DNA of 14,226 nt, taken from JBBSBR01 sp038251135 (GTDB lineage: Bacteria > Patescibacteriota > Saccharimonadia > UBA4664). The DNA lies in the NCBI GenBank assembly GCA_038251135.1, contig JBBSBR010000021.1:1-14226 (forward strand), in the 5' to 3' direction. Each line of letters starts with the position of its first letter. The first letter of the stretch is position 1. Below are positions 10,978-14,226 of this stretch, piece by piece. The position numbers and the translations under genes are program-made. The notes beneath the pieces are model-generated. The model was given only the letters and a program-made list of their open reading frames with translations, did not search any database and had not been told where the DNA came from.

Positions 10978-12480
10978 GTGGCAGGTCAGGCGCTTTATCG
11001 CAAATATCGCAGTGCAGATTTTTCCCAGGTAGTGGGTCAAGATCATGTGGTGAAGACTTTAATGAATGCGCTCGCAACCGGGCGTACGAGTCATGCCTAC
11101 CTGTTTACCGGTCCGCGCGGTGTCGGTAAGACGAGTGTCGCCCGGCTCCTGGCCCGAGCTCTAAACTGTACCGGTGACCAGTCCGCCAGTCGGCCGTGCA
11201 ACAAATGTGCCAACTGCAGCGCCGCCATTAATTCGTCGCTGGATATCGTCGAGATCGATGCCGCCAGCAACAACGGTGTCGACGACGTCCGCGACCTGCG
11301 CGAGAAAATCGGCTTGGCGCCGTCGCTGGGTGCCTATAAGGTTTACATCATCGACGAAGTTCACATGCTGTCGAGCGGAGCGTTTAACGCTTTGCTTAAG
11401 ACCCTCGAGGAGCCGCCATCCCACGCCGTCTTTATCTTGGCGACCACCGAAGTCCATAAGCTGCCGGAAACGATCATATCTCGCACGCAAGCCTTCCATT
11501 TTCGGCCTATTTCATCCGAAGATCTTGTGACTCACCTATCGGCCATCGCCAAAACCGAAAAGGTATCGATCGACCCGGAGGCTTTGGTGATGATCGCTAC
11601 CGCCTCCCGTGGCGGCTTCCGTGACGCGATAAGCCTTTTGGACCAGCTGTCGACCGGCGGTGAAGAGATGATCACTCTGGATACGGTACGGAATCTCCTG
11701 GGCTACAGTGATCTCGAGTCGATCACCACCATCAGCCGGGCGCTCGCGCTCATGGATGCCAAATCCGCTCTAGTGACGCTCGAGCAACTCATGCAGCTTG
11801 GCATACAGCCCAACCAAGTCATTATCCAGCTCATCGAACAGTGGCGCCTGATCCTGCTCTGTTCGGCGGGAGCCCAGGTTGAGGATTCGCCAGCGATTAA
11901 AGAGCTCGTTAAGGCCATCGAATCGCCTCGGGCCGCTAGAATCCTCCAGATGCTGATTGAGTGCAGTCGTTCCAATTGGCCCCAGCTGAGTCTCGAGGCC
12001 ACACTGGTGCGCCTATGCGTAGCCGCGGGCCCGGATATTGCTGTCGGGCCGCGCAGTTCCACCGTCGCAACCCCCGCCGTAAAGGCCTCAAAGCCGGAGC
12101 CCAAGGACCGTAGCGACGGGCCATCCACAGCGAACGAACCAGCCCAGAATACCGCGCTGGCCGCCCTCTGGCCCAAAGTACTGGTGCAGCTCAAGAGCCA
12201 GAACAATTCGCTTTCGGCCTTACTGCAGATGTACACGGCCGAGTTTGCGGACGATAAAATTACGATCCAATCGCGTTTTAATTTTCACCGTGATCTCTTC
12301 AATAAGGCCGCTAACCGTCAAATTATTGAGGCCGTCGTAGAGAAGGTTTACAGCCGTCCAATCCCCGTAATTGCCGTTACCGATGAGAATGCCGCTAAGC
12401 CCAAAACTAAATTGGTTGATCCGAATGCCGACTTAGTGTCTTCGGCGATCGAAATTCTAGGTGGCGAGGTGGTTGACTAG
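10978..12480 (+). CDS. dnaX: DNA polymerase III subunit gamma/tau
   Basis: 500 residues from GTG 10978 (AAGGTGG at 10965-10971, 6-nt spacing). The AAA+ clamp-loader ATPase includes Walker A GPRGVGKT (45-52), four-Cys zinc site (C64, C74, C77, C80), Walker B IIDEVH (124-129), and a sensor/arginine-finger region LATTEVHKLPETIISRT (SRT at 168-170, usually SRC). Domain III follows to about residue 370, then a Ser/Pro/Lys-rich linker and a C-terminal domain (about 400-500) consistent with a tau-like end. Shorter than E. coli tau (643). It loads the beta clamp and organises the replisome. I see no A6/A7 slippery site, so no evidence for frameshift-made gamma. It shares a stop/start base with dnaB. 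Confidence 0.95.
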   Translation: MAGQALYRKYRSADFSQVVGQDHVVKTLMNALATGRTSHAYLFTGPRGVGKTSVARLLARALNCTGDQSASRPCNKCANCSAAINSSLDIVEIDAASNNGVDDVRDLREKIGLAPSLGAYKVYIIDEVHMLSSGAFNALLKTLEEPPSHAVFILATTEVHKLPETIISRTQAFHFRPISSEDLVTHLSAIAKTEKVSIDPEALVMIATASRGGFRDAISLLDQLSTGGEEMITLDTVRNLLGYSDLESITTISRALALMDAKSALVTLEQLMQLGIQPNQVIIQLIEQWRLILLCSAGAQVEDSPAIKELVKAIESPRAARILQMLIECSRSNWPQLSLEATLVRLCVAAGPDIAVGPRSSTVATPAVKASKPEPKDRSDGPSTANEPAQNTALAALWPKVLVQLKSQNNSLSALLQMYTAEFADDKITIQSRFNFHRDLFNKAANRQIIEAVVEKVYSRPIPVIAVTDENAAKPKTKLVDPNADLVSSAIEILGGEVVD

Positions 12481-13892
12481 TGGCTGAGCGCACGGCTGCC
12501 CGCAAGCTTAAGGGGGATTTAACGCGCCTCGGAGATACTATGCGGATTGAAACCAGTGTCGGCGTAGAGGGCAAAGTTCCACCACAAAACGTCGAAGCCG
12601 AAGAGAGCTTACTGGGTTCGATTTTGATTGAAAAAGACGCCATAATCCGCATCGCCGACATCGTGACGGCCGACGATTTTTATTCCGACCGCAACGCCAT
12701 TATTTTTAGTGCGATTATTGATCTCTACGAACAGCGGCAGCCGCTCGATCTGTTGACGCTTTCAAACCGATTACGAGATGTGGGCGAGCTTGATCGCGTC
12801 GGCGGGTCGGCCTATCTGGCCGAACTTACATCGGCCGTACCGACATCGGCACACGTGGTGCACTACGCCGGGATCGTATCGCACAAGGCGACCCTGCGCC
12901 GTCTCATTGGGGCTGCCGCCGCCATTACCAACTTCGGCTATGATGAGACGACCGAACTGACCGATTTGCTTGACCGTGCCGAGCAGACGATCTTTGAGGT
13001 GAGCCAGAAGAACCTTAAGCAAAACTTCGTACCGATCAATGCGGTTCTGGCCGATTCGTTCGACCGCCTCAACGAACTCCATTCTAACTCCGGTAAACTG
13101 CGCGGTATCTCCACCGGCTTCCGCGATTTGGACTCCACGCTGGCCGGCCTGCAAAATTCCGATCTCCTGATTCTGGCTGCCCGCCCGAGCATGGGTAAGA
13201 CGACATTTGTGATGAATATTGCGCACCATGTGGCGGCTCGCGAAGGCATACCGGTCGGCTTCTTCTCGCTCGAGGTTTCGAAGGAGCAATTGATCGATCA
13301 GCTGCTGGCGATCGAGTCCGGCGTCGATTCATGGAAGTTGCGTACCGGCGCCTTGGACGACGAGGACTTTCCCCGGATCAACCAAGCCATGGCCGAGCTT
13401 TCCGAAGCCCCGCTCTATATCGATGACTCGGCCACCACCAATGTCATGGAAATGCGCACCAAGGCACGGCGGTTGCAGGCCGAGCACGGTCTGGGCCTCA
13501 TCATTATCGACTACTTGCAGCTCATATCCGGTTCGGCCCGCGGCAATGACGGCCGTCAGCAGGAGGTTAGTGACATATCACGCGGACTCAAAGGTTTGGC
13601 ACGCGAACTCAACGTCCCTATTATCGCTCTGTCGCAGTTGTCGCGAGCCGTTGAATCGCGCAATCCGCCGATTCCGCAGCTGGCCGACCTCCGTGATTCC
13701 GGTTCCATTGAGCAGGATGCCGATGTGGTGATGTTTATTTACCGCGAGGCTTATTACAACAAAGAGACTGAACGCGAAAATATTACCGATATTATGATCA
13801 AGAAGCACCGTAACGGTCCCATCGGCGATATCGAACTTTATTTCCACCCCGACCAGCGCCGCTTCACCGACGTCGATCGCTTCGGTTCATAA
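12480..13892 (+). CDS. dnaB: replicative DNA helicase DnaB
   Basis: 470 residues from GTG 12480, which overlaps the dnaX TAG by 1 nt and has GAGGTGG 7 nt upstream. An in-frame ATG at 12540 (GGAG 5 nt upstream) would give a 450-residue form starting just before the conserved VPPQNVEAEESLLGSIL. The N-terminal collar spans about 30-175. The RecA-like motor has Walker A RPSMGKT (235-241), FFSLEVSKEQ (usually SLEM), Walker B LIIIDYLQL (340-348), SQLSRAVESR (385-394), and the DLRDSGSIEQDADVVMFIYR arginine-finger segment (403-422). Hexameric 5'-3' helicase unwinding the fork. With dnaX it forms a two-gene replisome operon. Confidence 0.96.
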   Translation: MAERTAARKLKGDLTRLGDTMRIETSVGVEGKVPPQNVEAEESLLGSILIEKDAIIRIADIVTADDFYSDRNAIIFSAIIDLYEQRQPLDLLTLSNRLRDVGELDRVGGSAYLAELTSAVPTSAHVVHYAGIVSHKATLRRLIGAAAAITNFGYDETTELTDLLDRAEQTIFEVSQKNLKQNFVPINAVLADSFDRLNELHSNSGKLRGISTGFRDLDSTLAGLQNSDLLILAARPSMGKTTFVMNIAHHVAAREGIPVGFFSLEVSKEQLIDQLLAIESGVDSWKLRTGALDDEDFPRINQAMAELSEAPLYIDDSATTNVMEMRTKARRLQAEHGLGLIIIDYLQLISGSARGNDGRQQEVSDISRGLKGLARELNVPIIALSQLSRAVESRNPPIPQLADLRDSGSIEQDADVVMFIYREAYYNKETERENITDIMIKKHRNGPIGDIELYFHPDQRRFTDVDRFGS

Positions 13893-14105
13893 ATTTGATG
13901 CTGCTTAGGGCTTGATTCTGCTCGATCGGAAGCCATATTTATTGCATGGCAAAGTGTTTTTGTGGCGTACTGTCCGCTCTGCATGTAAACACTGATTTTA
14001 TAATTTCAAACACCGCCGTTGGACGGACATCAAAATTGCCTTAAAATGCTCGACTTTCTATCTCATAACCATTAGTATTATAGGCATAACAAGTATTGTG
14101 ATGCA
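13893..14105 (+). other. AT-rich intergenic region after dnaB
   Basis: No coding region seen. A weak hairpin (GGCTT 13909-13913 with AAGCC 13930-13934) may act as a terminator. TATAAT (13999-14004) and TATTAT (14076-14081) are -10 candidates without good -35s. TGTCCG and CGGACA (around 13971 and 14034) form a distant inverted repeat. None is firm. Confidence 0.4.
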
Positions 14106-14226
14106 GTGTTCCCCAAGTTAAACCAACGGTTTAATACAGGTACTCAATTTTCACGTATACTGTTCGCCCTCACCACCTTGGCAGGGCTGTTTGGCTTGTC
14201 GCTGGCCGGCTCACTGGTTGGTCTGG
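14106..14226 (+). CDS. N-terminus of a membrane or secreted protein (partial)
   Basis: An open frame from GTG 14106 continues past the window edge, preceded by an in-frame stop at 14073-14075. The first 40 residues start MFPKLNQRFNTG and run into the hydrophobic stretch ILFALTTLAGLFGLSLAGSLVGL (about 18-40), typical of a signal anchor or signal peptide with a basic N-terminus. No RBS is visible, which weakens the start choice. No family can be named from this fragment. Confidence 0.5.
   Translation, partial: MFPKLNQRFNTGTQFSRILFALTTLAGLFGLSLAGSLVGL

Noticed and set aside
11540..11570. Possible DnaX frameshift site (AAAACCGAAAAGG)
   Set aside because: It lacks the uninterrupted A6-A7 or A AAA AAG slippery heptamer plus stem-loop expected for programmed frameshifting.
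1..14226. Alternative genetic code (TGA as glycine, as in some CPR)
   Set aside because: TGA ends the nucleotidyltransferase (5912-5914), thyA and folA at sensible positions, and no conserved domain requires reading through TGA.
1..14226. CRISPR array, tRNA, rRNA or insertion sequence
   Set aside because: No regularly spaced direct repeats, no cloverleaf-like segment, and no transposase-like coding region were seen; the palindromic repeats are single elements without coding content.

Overview
The window (14.2 kb, roughly 50% G+C by eye) is a bacterial chromosomal segment carrying ribosomal, secretion, transcription and replication genes. Compact gene spacing, standard use of TGA as a stop, several short conserved-looking unknown proteins and a small pyrimidine-salvage gene set suggest a Candidate Phyla Radiation (Patescibacteria) genome, most likely Saccharibacteria-like. 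That placement is inference from style and gene content, not from a marker-gene comparison. Presence of uL1 argues against those CPR groups that lost it.

Layout. (1) 1-2608: secE-nusG-rplK-rplA on the + strand, closed by an intrinsic terminator. Two look-alike L1-operator hairpins precede rplK and rplA, and a palindromic repeat sits between nusG and rplK. (2) 2609-8815: an accessory island splits rplKA from rplJL, which are contiguous in many bacteria. It holds an unknown protein, a minus-strand HAD nucleotidase-like gene, a Nudix-fold protein with a dismantled catalytic box, a class IV PLP aminotransferase, a two-gene unit (HxGH nucleotidyltransferase, then a deaminase fused to a degenerate nucleotidyltransferase-like domain), a convergent 17-bp bidirectional terminator, and a minus-strand thyA-folA-HIT operon. 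(3) 8816-10093: rplJ-rplL behind a strong promoter and an L10 leader with an attenuator terminator. (4) 10094-10862: a second palindromic repeat, a TTGACA promoter and a single-gene unit for an unknown conserved-looking protein. (5) 10863-13892: dnaX-dnaB with a 1-nt stop/start overlap. (6) 13893-14226: an intergenic stretch and the N-terminus of a probable membrane or secreted protein cut by the window edge.

How the genes fit together. The island can be read as a dTMP-supply set: a dCMP-deaminase-like enzyme (dCMP to dUMP), thymidylate synthase (dUMP to dTMP) and DHFR (recycling the dihydrofolate), with nucleotide house-cleaning candidates (HAD nucleotidase-like, Nudix-fold, HIT). Five of its transcription starts appear to use the same extended -10 box, TGnTACAAT/C. 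The ribosomal units instead show -35/-10 promoters built on TTGACT and are controlled by RNA structures near their ribosome-binding sites. The most notable items are the deaminase fusion, the pseudo-Nudix protein, the thymidylate synthase lacking its usual DRTGTGT loop, and the three ribosomal autoregulatory leaders.
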